Shown here: piece after piece, positions 8,228 to 17,549 of the stretch | Position numbering within the stretch: the first letter of the stretch is position 1 | Layout of the letters: each line of letters opens with the position of its first letter | NCBI GenBank assembly: GCA_029553475.1 | Contig: JAKPKV010000009.1 | Coordinates: forward strand, 26,450-90,449 | Source of the DNA: Armatimonadota bacterium | GTDB taxonomy: Bacteria > Armatimonadota > Hebobacteria > CAIYQO01 | Length of the DNA stretch: 64,000 nucleotides | Direction of reading: 5' to 3' | Made by a program: the position numbers and the translations under genes | The notes under the pieces: generated by a model | Databases searched by the model: none | Told to the model about the DNA's origin: nothing | The model's input: the letters and a program-made list of their open reading frames with translations, nothing else

Positions 8228-9652
8228 ATGAAAATCGCCATGATCGGCGCGGGGAGCATCGTCTTCGCGAAGACGCTCATCAACGACATGCTGGCCACGC
8301 CGGCGCTGCAGGGCGCGACCTACGCGCTGATGAGCCCCACCGAGCCGAAGCTGCGGCGCATGGAGGCGTTCGTAGGGCGGATGATCGCGGACAACGGCCT
8401 GCCGGCGCAGGTGTATGCCACCACCGACCGCCGCGACGCCATCCGCGACGCCGACTACGTCATCTGCATGGTGCAGGTGGGCGGGGTGGAGGCGTTCAAG
8501 TACGACTACGAGATCCCGCTGACATACGGCGTGGATCAGTGCATCGGCGACACGCTGGGCCCCGGCGGCGTCTTCCGCGCGCTGCGCGGCATCCCGGTGC
8601 TCCAGCAGATCGCCGACGACATGGCGCAGGTGGCGAAACCCGGCGCCCTCCTCCTCAACTACACCAACCCGATGGCGATGTGCTGCTACGCGCTGGGGCT
8701 GGTCTCCGACGTGCCGTTCATCGGCCTCTGTCACGGCGTGCAGACCACGCTGGACCTGATCGCCGGCTACGTGGGCGTGCCGAAGGCGGAGATTGACTAC
8801 CTCTGCGCCGGCACCAATCACATGGCGTGGTTCCTCAAGCTGGCGCACGCGGGCCAGGACCTGTATCCGCGCTTCAAGGCCCTCTGCGAGCGGCCGGAGT
8901 ACTACGTCAACGAGAAGGTGCGCATCGAGGTGATGCGGCATTTCGGCTATTTCATGACGGAGAGCACCGGCCACCTGTCGGAATACGTGCCGTGGTTCCG
9001 CGGCAGCGCCCGCGCGCTGCGCCGCTACTGCGACCAGCCGGCCTTCGGCGGCGAGAGCGGCGCTTACTACACCTGGTGCGCCCGCATCGCGGAGAAATAC
9101 CGCGCGGTGGACCCGCTGCAGTTCGAATCGCCCCTGCTGGAGCCGCGCAGCGCGGAATACTGCACCTACATCCTGGAAGCGCACGCCACCGGCGCGCCCG
9201 TCCGCCTGCAGGGCAACGTGCGCAATGACGGCTACATCACCAACCTGCCGTCGGGGTGCTGCGTGGAGGTGCCGGTCTACGTGGACCGCGAGGGGCTGCA
9301 CCCGCTGCGCGTGGGCGACCTGCCGATCCAGTGCGCGGCGCTGAACCAGAGTAACGTCACCGTGCAGGCGCTGGCGGTGGAAGCGGCGCTCACCGGCGAT
9401 CCGGAGCTGGCGATGCAGGCCATCGCCATGGACCCGCTCACCTCCGCGGTCTGCACGCTGGCCGAGGTGCGCGAGATGACCGCCGCCCTCTTCGCGGCGG
9501 AAGCGCCGTGGCTGCCGCAATTCACCAGCGCGTCCCTGCGCCCCACCCCGCATATTGACATCCCGGCGGACGTCAAACCGGTGGAGGTGCCGCTCGACCC
9601 GGCGCTGGCCATCGGCAAGCGGTTTGGCACGCTGGTGACGCAGGGGGAGTAG
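8228..9652 (+). CDS. Glycoside hydrolase family 4 (alpha-galactosidase/alpha-glucosidase type)
   Basis: GH4 enzymes cleave glycosides by an NAD-dependent redox-elimination mechanism with a divalent metal. The 474-residue protein begins with a Rossmann dinucleotide site (KIAMIGAGSIVFAK). It has NYTNPMAM near 144-151, GLCHGVQ with C168 and H169, and CAGTNHMAWF with N197 and H198; the Cys and His pair binds the metal. The CHGVQ variant is typical of alpha-glucosidase/alpha-galactosidase members, but the exact sugar cannot be read. An AraC regulator lies upstream and a Gfo/Idh/MocA oxidoreductase downstream, consistent with a small glycoside utilisation locus. Confidence 0.93.
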   Translation: MKIAMIGAGSIVFAKTLINDMLATPALQGATYALMSPTEPKLRRMEAFVGRMIADNGLPAQVYATTDRRDAIRDADYVICMVQVGGVEAFKYDYEIPLTYGVDQCIGDTLGPGGVFRALRGIPVLQQIADDMAQVAKPGALLLNYTNPMAMCCYALGLVSDVPFIGLCHGVQTTLDLIAGYVGVPKAEIDYLCAGTNHMAWFLKLAHAGQDLYPRFKALCERPEYYVNEKVRIEVMRHFGYFMTESTGHLSEYVPWFRGSARALRRYCDQPAFGGESGAYYTWCARIAEKYRAVDPLQFESPLLEPRSAEYCTYILEAHATGAPVRLQGNVRNDGYITNLPSGCCVEVPVYVDREGLHPLRVGDLPIQCAALNQSNVTVQALAVEAALTGDPELAMQAIAMDPLTSAVCTLAEVREMTAALFAAEAPWLPQFTSASLRPTPHIDIPADVKPVEVPLDPALAIGKRFGTLVTQGE

Positions 9653-9654
9653 CT

Positions 9655-9780
9655 CACCTCTCCCCCCGGCCCCCTCCCCTACGCGGGGAGGGGGAGAGAC
9701 GGAGTGGAAATCAGCAACCGAAATCGCCTCTTCACTCCCTCCCCCTCCCCATCTAGGGGAGGGGGCCGGGGGGAGAGGTG
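9655..9780. repeat. 126-bp palindromic repeat, C/G-rich family, copy 2
   Basis: It begins 3 bases after the GH4 stop and matches the copy at 8067-8192 almost base for base, including the internal GACGGAGTGGAAATCAGC. It can fold into a long hairpin, so it may also act as transcript end for the glycosidase gene. Confidence 0.9.
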
Positions 9781-9818
9781 AACCCCGCTCATTGTCAGCT
9801 TTTTCGGAGGTTCCTTAC

Positions 9819-10895
9819 ATGTCCACAGTGAAAATCGGGTTCGTCGGCGTCGGGAATATGGGGCAGTGCGCCCATTTGAAGAATTACGTGGGGCTGCCGG
9901 GGGTGGAGGTGGTGGCCATCGCCGAGCTGCAGCGCGCCCGCGCGCAAAAAGTCGCGGCGAGATATGGCATCCCACGCGTCTATCCGTCGCACGTCGAGAT
10001 GTTGGCGCACGAGCAGCTCGACGGCATCGTCGCCTCGCAGCCCTTCACCCGCCACGGCGTGCTGCTGCCGGAACTCTATCAGGCGGGCATTCCCGTCTTC
10101 ACCGAAAAACCGCTGTGCGGCGCCATCGAGGTGGGCGAGAACATCCTCGCCGCGCTGGCCGCGAGCGGCACCTGGCACATGGTGGGCTACCACAAGCGCA
10201 GCGACCCCGCCACCATGTATGCGAAAGCGGAGATCGAGCGGCTGAAGGCCAGCGGCGAGCTGGGCGCGCTGAAATACGTGCGCATCCTCATGCCCGCCGG
10301 CGACTGGGTGGCGGGCGGCTTCTGGGATGTCATCAATAACGACGGCCCCGACGGCCAGCTCTCCTGGGGCTCCCCGGAGAACCTGGAGTGGGATCCTCCG
10401 GCGCGCGACATGGACGAAGCGCTGAATGGCCGTTATATCGGCTTTGTCAACTACTATATCCACCAGGTGAACCTGATGCGCCACCTGCTGGGCGCGCCGT
10501 ACACGGTGGTCTACGCCGACCCCACCGGCGTGGTGCTGAACGTGCTCAGTGAAGAGAACGTGGCGGGCGTCATCGAGATGTCGCCCTATCAGACCACCAT
10601 AGACTGGCAGGAATCCGCCTTCGTCTGCTTCGAGCGCGGCTGGATCACGCTGGAATTGCCCGCGCCGCTGGCGTTCAACCGCCCGGGCCGCGTGGAGCTC
10701 TTCCGCGACCCCGGGGACGGCGCCGCCCCGCAGACCCTGGTGCCGCAGCTCCCGTGGACGCACGCCATGCGCCAGCAGGCCGCGAACTTCGTCGCCGCCA
10801 TCCGCGGCGACATGCCTCCCCTGTGCGACGCCGCCGAAGCGATGGAAGACCTGAAGGTGGCGCGGGAGTATATTCGGCTGCTGACGGGGAAGTGA
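9819..10895 (+). CDS. Gfo/Idh/MocA family oxidoreductase
   Basis: The ATG at 9819 has GGAGG 8 bases before it; 358 residues. The N-terminal Rossmann fold has VKIGFVGVGNMGQC and the family motif EKPLCG (Glu-Lys-Pro, with the conserved Lys) near residue 101. The C-terminal alpha/beta domain carries GYHKRSDPA and YYIHQVNLMRHLLG, where the conserved His of this family is found. These enzymes are NAD(P)-dependent sugar or sugar-acid dehydrogenases; the substrate cannot be told. It follows the GH4 gene on the same strand, which also uses a 3-keto mechanism, so they may act on the same glycoside. Confidence 0.9.
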   Translation: MSTVKIGFVGVGNMGQCAHLKNYVGLPGVEVVAIAELQRARAQKVAARYGIPRVYPSHVEMLAHEQLDGIVASQPFTRHGVLLPELYQAGIPVFTEKPLCGAIEVGENILAALAASGTWHMVGYHKRSDPATMYAKAEIERLKASGELGALKYVRILMPAGDWVAGGFWDVINNDGPDGQLSWGSPENLEWDPPARDMDEALNGRYIGFVNYYIHQVNLMRHLLGAPYTVVYADPTGVVLNVLSEENVAGVIEMSPYQTTIDWQESAFVCFERGWITLELPAPLAFNRPGRVELFRDPGDGAAPQTLVPQLPWTHAMRQQAANFVAAIRGDMPPLCDAAEAMEDLKVAREYIRLLTGK

Positions 10896-10917
10896 GGAGA
10901 GTACCGAATAGATATCA

Positions 10918-10952
10918 CCGCGGAGCACGCAGAGCACGCGGAGCACGCGGAG
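10918..10952. repeat. Short tandem repeat of about 10 bp
   Basis: Three to four units of GAGCACGCRG stand in tandem right after the oxidoreductase gene and just before an inverted-repeat element. No spacers are present, so it is not a CRISPR. Confidence 0.7.
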
Positions 10953-10966
10953 GAGTTGTTGGTCCC

Positions 10967-11072
10967 GGTTCCACGGGGACTGACTGCGCATGGCCGGATT
11001 GGCGAATCGTGGTATCTATGCATACACCTCTCGCATGCCATACCATCCTGCCATGCGGAGTCTGTCCCTACC
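10967..11072. repeat. MITE-like element, GGGACTGACTGCGCATGG family, copy 1
   Basis: The left end reads CGGTTCCACGGGGAC then TGACTGCGCATGG. The right end, CCATGCGGAGTCTGTCCC, is the inverted match with two mismatches over 18 bases. The inner 60 bases hold no gene. A fuller copy lies at 58697-58823 in the phage tail operon. No target duplication is obvious. Confidence 0.7.
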
Positions 11073-11165
11073 GCGCGGGTATTCGACGCGAACGACCCTT
11101 CGGTGATGAACGCCATAACCCCTCCGCTGCGACCTCCGCGGTAAAATGACACAAAGGAGCATCCC

Positions 11166-12224
11166 ATGCCGGTGAAATTTCGCAAAATCTGGATCGCCGA
11201 CGAGACCTTTGAAACGGCGGGCGTCTTCGACGTGAACAACGACGGTATCCCGGACATCGTCTCCGGCGAGTTCTGGTACCAGGGGCCGGATTTCCGGACG
11301 AAGCACCAGCTCGGCACGGTCGGCAAGTACGGCGAGTACTACGACGACTTCTCCACCATCGCGATGGATGTGAACGGCGACGGCTATCTCGACTTCATCA
11401 CCGGCGGGTGGTGGGGTGAGACGCTGCGCTGGCGCGAGAATCCGGGGGAGAAGGGCGGGGAATGGCCGGAGCACGTCATCGCCCGCGTGGGGAACGTGGA
11501 GACCACCCGCGCGTGGGATATTGACGGCGACGGCCAGCGTGAGATCGTGCCGAATTGCCCCGGCGGCCCGCTGGTCGCCTATAAGCTCACCGCGCCGGGT
11601 ACATTCGCCGCCTATACCCTCTACGCGGGCGAGCAGGGCCACGGCCTGGGCTGCGGTGACATCGCCGGCCACGGGCGGATGGATATCGTGCTGCGCCACG
11701 GCTGGCTGGAAGCCCCCGCCGACCCGTGGCATGGCGCGTGGACCTACCACCCCTTCGACTTCGGGCTGTGGGACGCCAGCGTGCCGATGCTGGTGGAGGA
11801 CATCAACGGCGACGGGCGCGCGGAGATCATCATCGGCCACGCCCACGGCTACGGCCTCGACTGGTGGCAGCGCGAGGACGACGGCCGCTTCACCCGCCAC
11901 CCCATTGACCCCTTCGGCGCGCAGTACCACGATCTCCAGTGGGCGGACATTGACGGCGACGGCCAGCCGGAGCTCATCACCGGCAAGCGCCACCGCGCCC
12001 ACTGCGGCAACGAAGCCGGCGAGTGGGACGATATCGGCCTCTACTACTTCAAGTGGACCGGCGAGAATTTTTCCAAGCAGGTTATTGACTACATCCGCCT
12101 CGAGCAGGGCACCGGCGGCCTCGGCATCCACTTCGCCCTCGCCGACCTCCGCGACACCGGCCGCCTGGACATCGTGGCGCCGGGCAAGGGGGGGCTGTAT
12201 GTGTATCTGAACGAGGGGAGGTAG
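11166..12224 (+). CDS. FG-GAP/VCBS-repeat beta-propeller protein
   Basis: The ATG has AAAGGAG 7 bases upstream; 352 residues. At least six copies of a calcium-loop pattern D-x-N/D-x-D-G-x-x-D (DVNNDGIPD, DVNGDGYLD, DIDGDGQRE, DINGDGRAE, DIDGDGQPE and a degenerate DIAGHGRMD) recur about every 50-60 residues, as in FG-GAP propellers. There is no signal peptide, which is unusual because most such proteins are secreted. Family members are often found beside polysaccharide-degrading genes, matching this sugar locus. Catalytic activity cannot be inferred. Confidence 0.85.
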   Translation: MPVKFRKIWIADETFETAGVFDVNNDGIPDIVSGEFWYQGPDFRTKHQLGTVGKYGEYYDDFSTIAMDVNGDGYLDFITGGWWGETLRWRENPGEKGGEWPEHVIARVGNVETTRAWDIDGDGQREIVPNCPGGPLVAYKLTAPGTFAAYTLYAGEQGHGLGCGDIAGHGRMDIVLRHGWLEAPADPWHGAWTYHPFDFGLWDASVPMLVEDINGDGRAEIIIGHAHGYGLDWWQREDDGRFTRHPIDPFGAQYHDLQWADIDGDGQPELITGKRHRAHCGNEAGEWDDIGLYYFKWTGENFSKQVIDYIRLEQGTGGLGIHFALADLRDTGRLDIVAPGKGGLYVYLNEGR

Positions 12225-12288
12225 CGGGGCCACGCAAAGGCGCGAGTCGAAGGGGCGGGCGCGATCGTGATCAACGCTACGGCATAGC

Positions 12289-12576
12289 TGTAGTGGTCGT
12301 TCACGCTGTCCCGTGCGCTGTAGTCCGCGCCCTCCGCGGCGCGTGGTGACGCATTTCTCCACCGTGCCCGGTGATGCGATTGTCGGCGGCGCCACTCCCC
12401 CCTTCGCTCACGCTATGGGGGACAAGCCGGCGCCCTGCGTGGCGCACGACCAACAGACGGCGCTGTTCGGTGGGGCCGTGTATCACCCCATGTAGCGGGT
12501 CGTCACATTGTCCCGGGCGCGGACGACCGGTGGCGTGTTTACGGGACACGGTACAGCGTGACGGCCCGCTACGGCA
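12289..12576. repeat. Interspersed GTAGYGGGYCGTCAC repeat cluster
   Basis: The 431-base gap between the FG-GAP gene and 12656 contains three related sequences: 12289 on the plus strand (diverged), 12492-12515 on the plus strand, and 12542-12574 on the minus strand. The last two form an inverted pair (GTAGCGGGTCGTCACATTG against GTAGCGGGCCGTCACGCTG) spanning 83 bases. The same repeat ends delimit a 208-bp element at 24826-25033. A GCGTGGCGCACGACCAACA word at about 12438 also recurs at about 22078. No gene is visible in this gap. Confidence 0.75.
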
Positions 12577-12655
12577 TAGCATCTGCGCATGAGTGTGGAC
12601 AGGTGCGACCGGCCAGCCGGCGAGGTTCCCCGCCGAGACGCGGGGCGTTGCGCGA

Positions 12656-14878
12656 TTATCGCTCCAGGCGGAAGAGCCGGGCGCCGGCCGCGGGCAGCGG
12701 CAGCGGGTCGGTGGCAGCGATGCTTTCACCGGTGACCAGGTCGGTGAGGACGCCCGCTTCGGGGAGTGCCAGCCCGGGGCGGGCGGGGGTGTCGGCCAGA
12801 TTCGCGGCGAGCAGGTAGGCGTGCCCATCGCGGCCGGTGACGCGTACGGCGCGCACGGCCGGGCTGTCGGTCGCCACGGCGGCGGCGTCGCGGCACAGCC
12901 GGGCGGTCGTCTCGTGCGGCACGTTCGCCTGCACCGCCACGCCGAGGTCGCAGAGCACCTCGCCGGGGGCGACGGACCACAATCCCTGCCGCCACGGCGC
13001 CACAACCTCGTCGGCGTAGAGCATGCCGCCCGCCTGCCAGGTTTCAAAGTGCGCCCAACTCTTCAGGCCGATTTGCCGCGTGCCGGGACGATGCAGGTAC
13101 AACTGCTCCATGCCGTAGAGCCCGATGATTCCCAGCCGATCCTCCACGTTCATCCAGCGCGAACCGGTAGGCCAGAGCGCTTCCGCGCTGCCGACGCCCG
13201 CCAGCGTCACGGTCTCGCCGTCCACATGGTAGGTGCGATGGTTGCCGTTAAACAGGTCGTTCGGAATCGGCAGGTTGATGCCCGCCAGGCCGGTGAGATA
13301 GACCCGCCGCGCGGGGGCGACCGCGTGCTGCAGTACCAACAGCGTGGCGTCGTCCGGCAGCGCGGCGGCCACCAGGCGCTGCACGGCGGTCTCGTCCTCC
13401 TCCTGGCCTTCCGCCAGCATCTTGCTCGAGCGACCACGCGCCTCGCCCCAGGTGAGAAAGCCGCCGTCAAAGAGACGCTCCTCATGGGCGACGATGACGC
13501 GCTCGTTCAGGCGTCCCTGCCCGAGGATGCGTCCCGCCAGACACTCGCGCCACTCCGCCAGGTCGCTCCCGTCGCCGGGCAGGCACAGCCCCTGCGGGCG
13601 CTCGCCGGCCAGCCAGGTCCAGGACGCGACACGGGCAGGACCGCGCTGGTAGACGGCGCCATGATACGGGTCGTGCCAGGCAACGGTGGTGGGCGGCGGT
13701 GGGGTGATGGCCTCGGAAATCGCCGCGACGCGGCGCCAGTACGCGCCCATGGAGAGGGTCACGGCGCGGTCGGCTTCCAGACGGGTGTAGTAGAGCGGCG
13801 AGACAGACGCCAGCTCCGCGCAGCGGGAGGAGAGGAAGCTGCCGTCGCCGTTCGACGCCATCTCGCGCGCCACCTGCTCCAGCCAGCCGGCCTCGAATGC
13901 GGCGGCGTGCGGGTCATCGAAGGCGGCCGACGCCAGCAGCCACATGGGGATGGCGTAGTCCTGGCAGTAACTGTAGCGGACGCGCGTATCGCCGCCGATG
14001 CGCAGCAGGCGCCCATCGGGGAAGGTGCAGGCCTTCACCAGCGCCCAGAGCTCGCGCGCGTGGTGATACAGCGCCGCCGGCGCCTCCAGGCCGCGCTGGC
14101 GATACGTGAAGTGCAGCATGGCGACGTTCGACAGGCAGATCGCCATGTAGCCGATATTCAGATAGCCGTGATGATTCAGCGCGTAGGAAGGGAAGAAGTT
14201 CTCGCCAATGAACCAGGCGGACACCGGGCGACCGTCGTAACCGATGTCTGACGTCGCATCATCCGCCACCGAGATGCCGTTGACCAGAAAGCGCGTGCCC
14301 TTCTCACGGTAGGCGGCGGCACGCGGGGCATCGGGGTACCACAGCGCCGTCCGGTGCAGGAGGGCGCCGTTCCAGAGGTTGCTCTCCGGCTTGTTGTGCT
14401 GCACCGGACCGGCCAGGATGTCGTAATGATCCAGCAGCCAATCGCTCTCCGAGATGAGCGCGGCACGCAGCAGCGCCTGATCGGCATCGGTGAGGTGCGA
14501 TGCCAGCGCCTCCACGCCGTGCATCATGCGCTCTACCCCCAGCGCGCTGATCCAGGTATGGCCCCAGGGCGTGCCGTCGGTGCAGTGGTATCCTCCCGCG
14601 TGGTGGCTGGCCAGCGAGAAGCGCAGCATCGCCAGCGCGCGTCCCGTCAACGCTTCACGCGTGATGCCGGCGCGCGCGGCATCATACGTCGGATCCGCGG
14701 CCAGCACCGCCAGCGCGGCGAAGGCCTTCTGGTGCGTTTGTACTCCCCAGCCGTTGTAGCCCGTGCCGTAACAGAGCAGGTCGGGACGGTCAGGCGGGCG
14801 ATACAGCTGACGCTCGGCAGCGGACAACCAGGGTGTCAGCAGGCGCAGGTACGCGGACGAGGTGGGGGTCGTGGTCAT
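12656..14878 (-). CDS. Large unknown protein, probable alpha/alpha-toroid glycan-active enzyme
   Basis: The ATG at 14878 has AAGGA upstream and gives 740 residues; the frame stays open to 15226 without a better start. No signal peptide is seen. The N-terminal 400 residues are helical with Trp/His/Asn-rich turns (LLDHYDILAGPVQHNKPESNLWNG; NHHGYLNIGYMAI), and the C-terminal 330 residues look beta-rich, ending in a small beta sandwich. This layout resembles heparinase II/III-like or other polysaccharide lyases and related GH families with an alpha/alpha toroid plus beta sandwich, but I cannot assign a family. It faces the FG-GAP gene in the carbohydrate locus. Confidence 0.7.
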   Translation of the reverse strand: MTTTPTSSAYLRLLTPWLSAAERQLYRPPDRPDLLCYGTGYNGWGVQTHQKAFAALAVLAADPTYDAARAGITREALTGRALAMLRFSLASHHAGGYHCTDGTPWGHTWISALGVERMMHGVEALASHLTDADQALLRAALISESDWLLDHYDILAGPVQHNKPESNLWNGALLHRTALWYPDAPRAAAYREKGTRFLVNGISVADDATSDIGYDGRPVSAWFIGENFFPSYALNHHGYLNIGYMAICLSNVAMLHFTYRQRGLEAPAALYHHARELWALVKACTFPDGRLLRIGGDTRVRYSYCQDYAIPMWLLASAAFDDPHAAAFEAGWLEQVAREMASNGDGSFLSSRCAELASVSPLYYTRLEADRAVTLSMGAYWRRVAAISEAITPPPPTTVAWHDPYHGAVYQRGPARVASWTWLAGERPQGLCLPGDGSDLAEWRECLAGRILGQGRLNERVIVAHEERLFDGGFLTWGEARGRSSKMLAEGQEEDETAVQRLVAAALPDDATLLVLQHAVAPARRVYLTGLAGINLPIPNDLFNGNHRTYHVDGETVTLAGVGSAEALWPTGSRWMNVEDRLGIIGLYGMEQLYLHRPGTRQIGLKSWAHFETWQAGGMLYADEVVAPWRQGLWSVAPGEVLCDLGVAVQANVPHETTARLCRDAAAVATDSPAVRAVRVTGRDGHAYLLAANLADTPARPGLALPEAGVLTDLVTGESIAATDPLPLPAAGARLFRLER

Positions 14879-15023
14879 GACAGCTATCCTTGCGCACACT
14901 CTATCCGGCGTTCGCGTTCCTGTCAAGGTATTGTCCACCTTTCCACACATGCGCGTCCTGCCCATCCCGCACGGCGGCGGCAAGGGCCTGGTTACAATGG
15001 GAGGGCGATCTGCGCGGGGGTGG

Positions 15024-16076
15024 ATGATGCGGGGAATGGGGTACGGGGTGCTGCTGGTGGGGCTGGCGCTGCTGGCGGGCTGCGGCGGGGGCGGGGGATC
15101 GTCGCCGGCGCCGGGCGCGCTCATCGGGCAGTGGGTGGAGGCGTCGCCGGCGGCGCAGCCGGCCTGGCAGGCGGGCGAGCACATCCGCTGGCCGACGCGC
15201 ATGATCACGCTGCGCGACGACGACACCTTCCTCTACGAGGAGGACGCGCCGGAGAACCGGGTGGCGGGCTTCTACACCGTGGACGGCCATACGCTGCGCT
15301 TCAGCCGCGTGGTGCGCCAGGGGCAGGTGGCGGCGCTGGCCGCCGGCGCGGTGGCGCACGCCGTGCTGGGCGACACGCTGGGCATCGTGGAAGAGACGCC
15401 GGACGGCGACCGCATCCTGCAGTTCGCCCGGGTGACGCCGACCATTCCGCCGGCGCTGGCCGGCGAGTGGATCGCCGCGCGGCGGCTCGACAGCCGCGGG
15501 ATCGAGCAGCCGCTGCCCGCCTCGACGCGCCTGACCATCGCCGCCGGCGGCGCGGTGGAGCAGGCCTGCTACCTGCCGTCGAACAGTCGCTTTGCCGTGA
15601 CCAGCGGCGGTCTGCTGCTGACGACGACGGGGCGGCTGGGCGTGCGCCTGACCGCCAGCGGCGCGGCGCTGGGGCAGCTGGATATCCTCGGCGACTACAC
15701 GGTGCGGGACGGGGCGCTGACCGTGCAGGCGCCGGACGGCAGCCGCCTCTGCTACGTGAGCCGCGCCGCCCCCGATCCGCGATTGGCGGTGGAATGGCGC
15801 GCGTCGTCCGGCGGTGTGGCCACTACGCTGCACCTGCGGCCGGATGGCGTCTTCACCCGCACCCGCGACGGCGTCACCGCCACCGGCGAGTGGCGCGCCT
15901 ACACCGACCGCTACCTCTGCCTCATCACCGCCGGCGCGCAGGAAACGTATGCCTGGGAGCTGTGGATGCAATCCACCAACCGCATCCTGCGCCTGGGCCG
16001 CTGGGTGCCGCTGGGGGACGACGCCTGCCAGTATCAGCAGACCACGTGGCAATACTGGGACCAAACGATGCCGTAG
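15024..16076 (+). CDS. Lipoprotein with repeated beta domains
   Basis: Starting at the first ATG of an ATGATG pair (15024) the 350-residue protein has a lipoprotein signal ending in LLAGC (Cys 20) followed by a glycine-rich linker, so it is probably lipid-anchored. The rest is three similar segments of about 100 residues, each with patterns such as IGQWVEA, AGEWIAA, VEWRAS followed by T-F/V-x-R, suggesting repeated lipocalin-like or META-type beta units that begin with a W-containing strand. A -10 like TACAAT lies at 14993-14998. It is divergent from the gene at 12656-14878. Function unknown. Confidence 0.72.
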   Translation: MMRGMGYGVLLVGLALLAGCGGGGGSSPAPGALIGQWVEASPAAQPAWQAGEHIRWPTRMITLRDDDTFLYEEDAPENRVAGFYTVDGHTLRFSRVVRQGQVAALAAGAVAHAVLGDTLGIVEETPDGDRILQFARVTPTIPPALAGEWIAARRLDSRGIEQPLPASTRLTIAAGGAVEQACYLPSNSRFAVTSGGLLLTTTGRLGVRLTASGAALGQLDILGDYTVRDGALTVQAPDGSRLCYVSRAAPDPRLAVEWRASSGGVATTLHLRPDGVFTRTRDGVTATGEWRAYTDRYLCLITAGAQETYAWELWMQSTNRILRLGRWVPLGDDACQYQQTTWQYWDQTMP

Positions 16077-16154
16077 GGCACGCCCGCCGCGGCGGTGATG
16101 CGCTTTGCCACATTGCGCGCGCTGGTGGGGTGGGCATGGGTCGGCTGCCGTCCC

Positions 16155-16302
16155 CCGGATTGAAATCCGGGGCTGGAGCAACGAAGTCCACCTGCGTGGA
16201 CTGGCCGGAGCGGGCCGACGGACCGGATGCCGGGCCACGCGGGAGGAAGGTGGCAACGCGCATGTATGCCGCCCACACTGGGACCGCGGAGTTGTACTCC
16301 GC
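16155..16302. repeat. Interspersed multi-hairpin repeat
   Basis: This noncoding gap holds three small hairpins: CCGGATTGAAATCCGG (16155-16170), AGTCCAC-ctgc-GTGGACT (16185-16202) and GCGGAGT-tgt-ACTCCGC (16286-16302). The last, with the preceding CGCATGTA and ACTGGG words, recurs at 673-706. Such hairpin strings are common as dispersed noncoding repeats in environmental genomes; no gene is present between 16077 and 16507. Confidence 0.65.
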
Positions 16303-16466
16303 AGAGGGCAGGCGTTCCCGGCGATATAGTTCGGGCGCGACAGACCATCACCTCCACCCGGAGTCGTCCCGATGGCATCGGGATCGCCCGCCCGGCTGTC
16401 GGCTTCCGCCCGGGGAGAATCGTGGAAATCCCGCGACAAAAGCCGCACCACCGCGGGGAAATGCGT

Positions 16467-16472
16467 TATAAT
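16467..16472 (+). promoter_or_regulatory. Probable -10 element for the ddl operon
   Basis: A perfect TATAAT stands 35 bases before the ddl ATG, but the -35 region at the right distance is poor (CGCACC). The only SD-like sequence is GGAAAG at 16494. Confidence 0.5.
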
Positions 16473-16507
16473 ACTACCAAATCCATCGCAGCCGGAAAGC
16501 AGCACCG

Positions 16508-17464
16508 ATGAGCACGATTCGCGTCGCCGTCCTGATGGGCGGCACGTCAAGTGAGCGGGAGGTCTCGCTGAAGAGTGGGCGCAATGTCGTCGCCGCCCTG
16601 GCGGGCGGGCGCTTCACCGTCATTCCCCTGGATTTCACCGGCGATCTCGCCCCAATCCTCGCCCTGAAGGGCCACGCGGATGTCGTGTTCCCCGCCCTGC
16701 ACGGCCCCGGCGGCGAAGACGGCCGCATCCAGAGCGTCTTGGACCTGCTGGGCATCCCCTACGTCGGCTCCGGGCCGTTGAGCAGCGCCATGGCCATGCA
16801 CAAGGGCGTCACCAAAATTCTCTACCGCGAGGCGGGCATTCCCACGCCGGCGGGCGTCACGCTATCGCGGCGGGACGGCGCGCCGGACTGGCTGGAGACG
16901 AATGTGGATGATCTGCTGAAGACGATAGGCGTCCCCTGCGTGGTGAAGCCGGCCAACGAGGGGTCGTCCTACGGCGTGAGCATCGTGAAGACGGCGGAGG
17001 AGCTGGCGGCGGCGCTGGCGCGGGCGGCGACGCTGGATCGTGACATCATTATCGAGCAGTTCATCAGCGGCGTGGAGATCAGCGTGCCGGTGCTCGGTGA
17101 CGCCGCGCCGCTGCCGGCGGTGGAGATCATCCCGAAGAGCGGCACCTACGATTACGCGTCAAAATATACGCCGGGCGCGACGGAGGAGATCTGCCCGGCG
17201 CGCATCAGCCCGGCGGCGGCGGCGGCGGCGGCGGCGTACGCCGCCCGCGCCCACGCCGTCCTCGGCTGCCGCGACGTCTCGCGCACCGACATGATCGTCA
17301 GCGGCGACGCGGTGACCGTGCTGGAGACGAACACGCTGCCGGGGATGACCGATACCAGCCTGCTGCCGCTCTCCGCGCGCGCGGCCGGCCTGTCTTTTGC
17401 CGCGCTGGTGGAGACGTTGGTGCGGGCGGCGCTGGCGCGGGCGACAGCCGCGCCCGGCGCATAG
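16508..17464 (+). CDS. ddl: D-alanine--D-alanine ligase
   Basis: Ddl joins two D-Ala with ATP for peptidoglycan precursors in the cytoplasm. The 318-residue protein has the N-terminal LMGGTSSEREVSLKSG, HGPGGEDG, VGSGPLSSAMAMHK, VVKPANEGSSYGV (ATP-grasp Lys and Gly-rich loop) and the C-terminal LETNTLPGMTDTSLLP with metal-binding Glu and Asn. A run of GGC codons at 17211-17234 encodes eight alanines in a loop. It begins a four-gene cluster ddl-ftsQ-DUF881-DUF1290 like that of Gram-positive and related lineages. Confidence 0.95.
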   Translation: MSTIRVAVLMGGTSSEREVSLKSGRNVVAALAGGRFTVIPLDFTGDLAPILALKGHADVVFPALHGPGGEDGRIQSVLDLLGIPYVGSGPLSSAMAMHKGVTKILYREAGIPTPAGVTLSRRDGAPDWLETNVDDLLKTIGVPCVVKPANEGSSYGVSIVKTAEELAAALARAATLDRDIIIEQFISGVEISVPVLGDAAPLPAVEIIPKSGTYDYASKYTPGATEEICPARISPAAAAAAAAYAARAHAVLGCRDVSRTDMIVSGDAVTVLETNTLPGMTDTSLLPLSARAAGLSFAALVETLVRAALARATAAPGA

Positions 17465-17549
17465 CGGCGCCGGTTCGCGGGTACAGTACGGATAGCCCGG
17501 GGTGCGTGCGTCGGGCGAGATGGGGTTCGCCGGGAAAGTCGTCATCGTC

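Noticed and set aside
10918..10952. Possible CRISPR-like short repeats
   Set aside because: Units are 10 bases in direct tandem without spacers.
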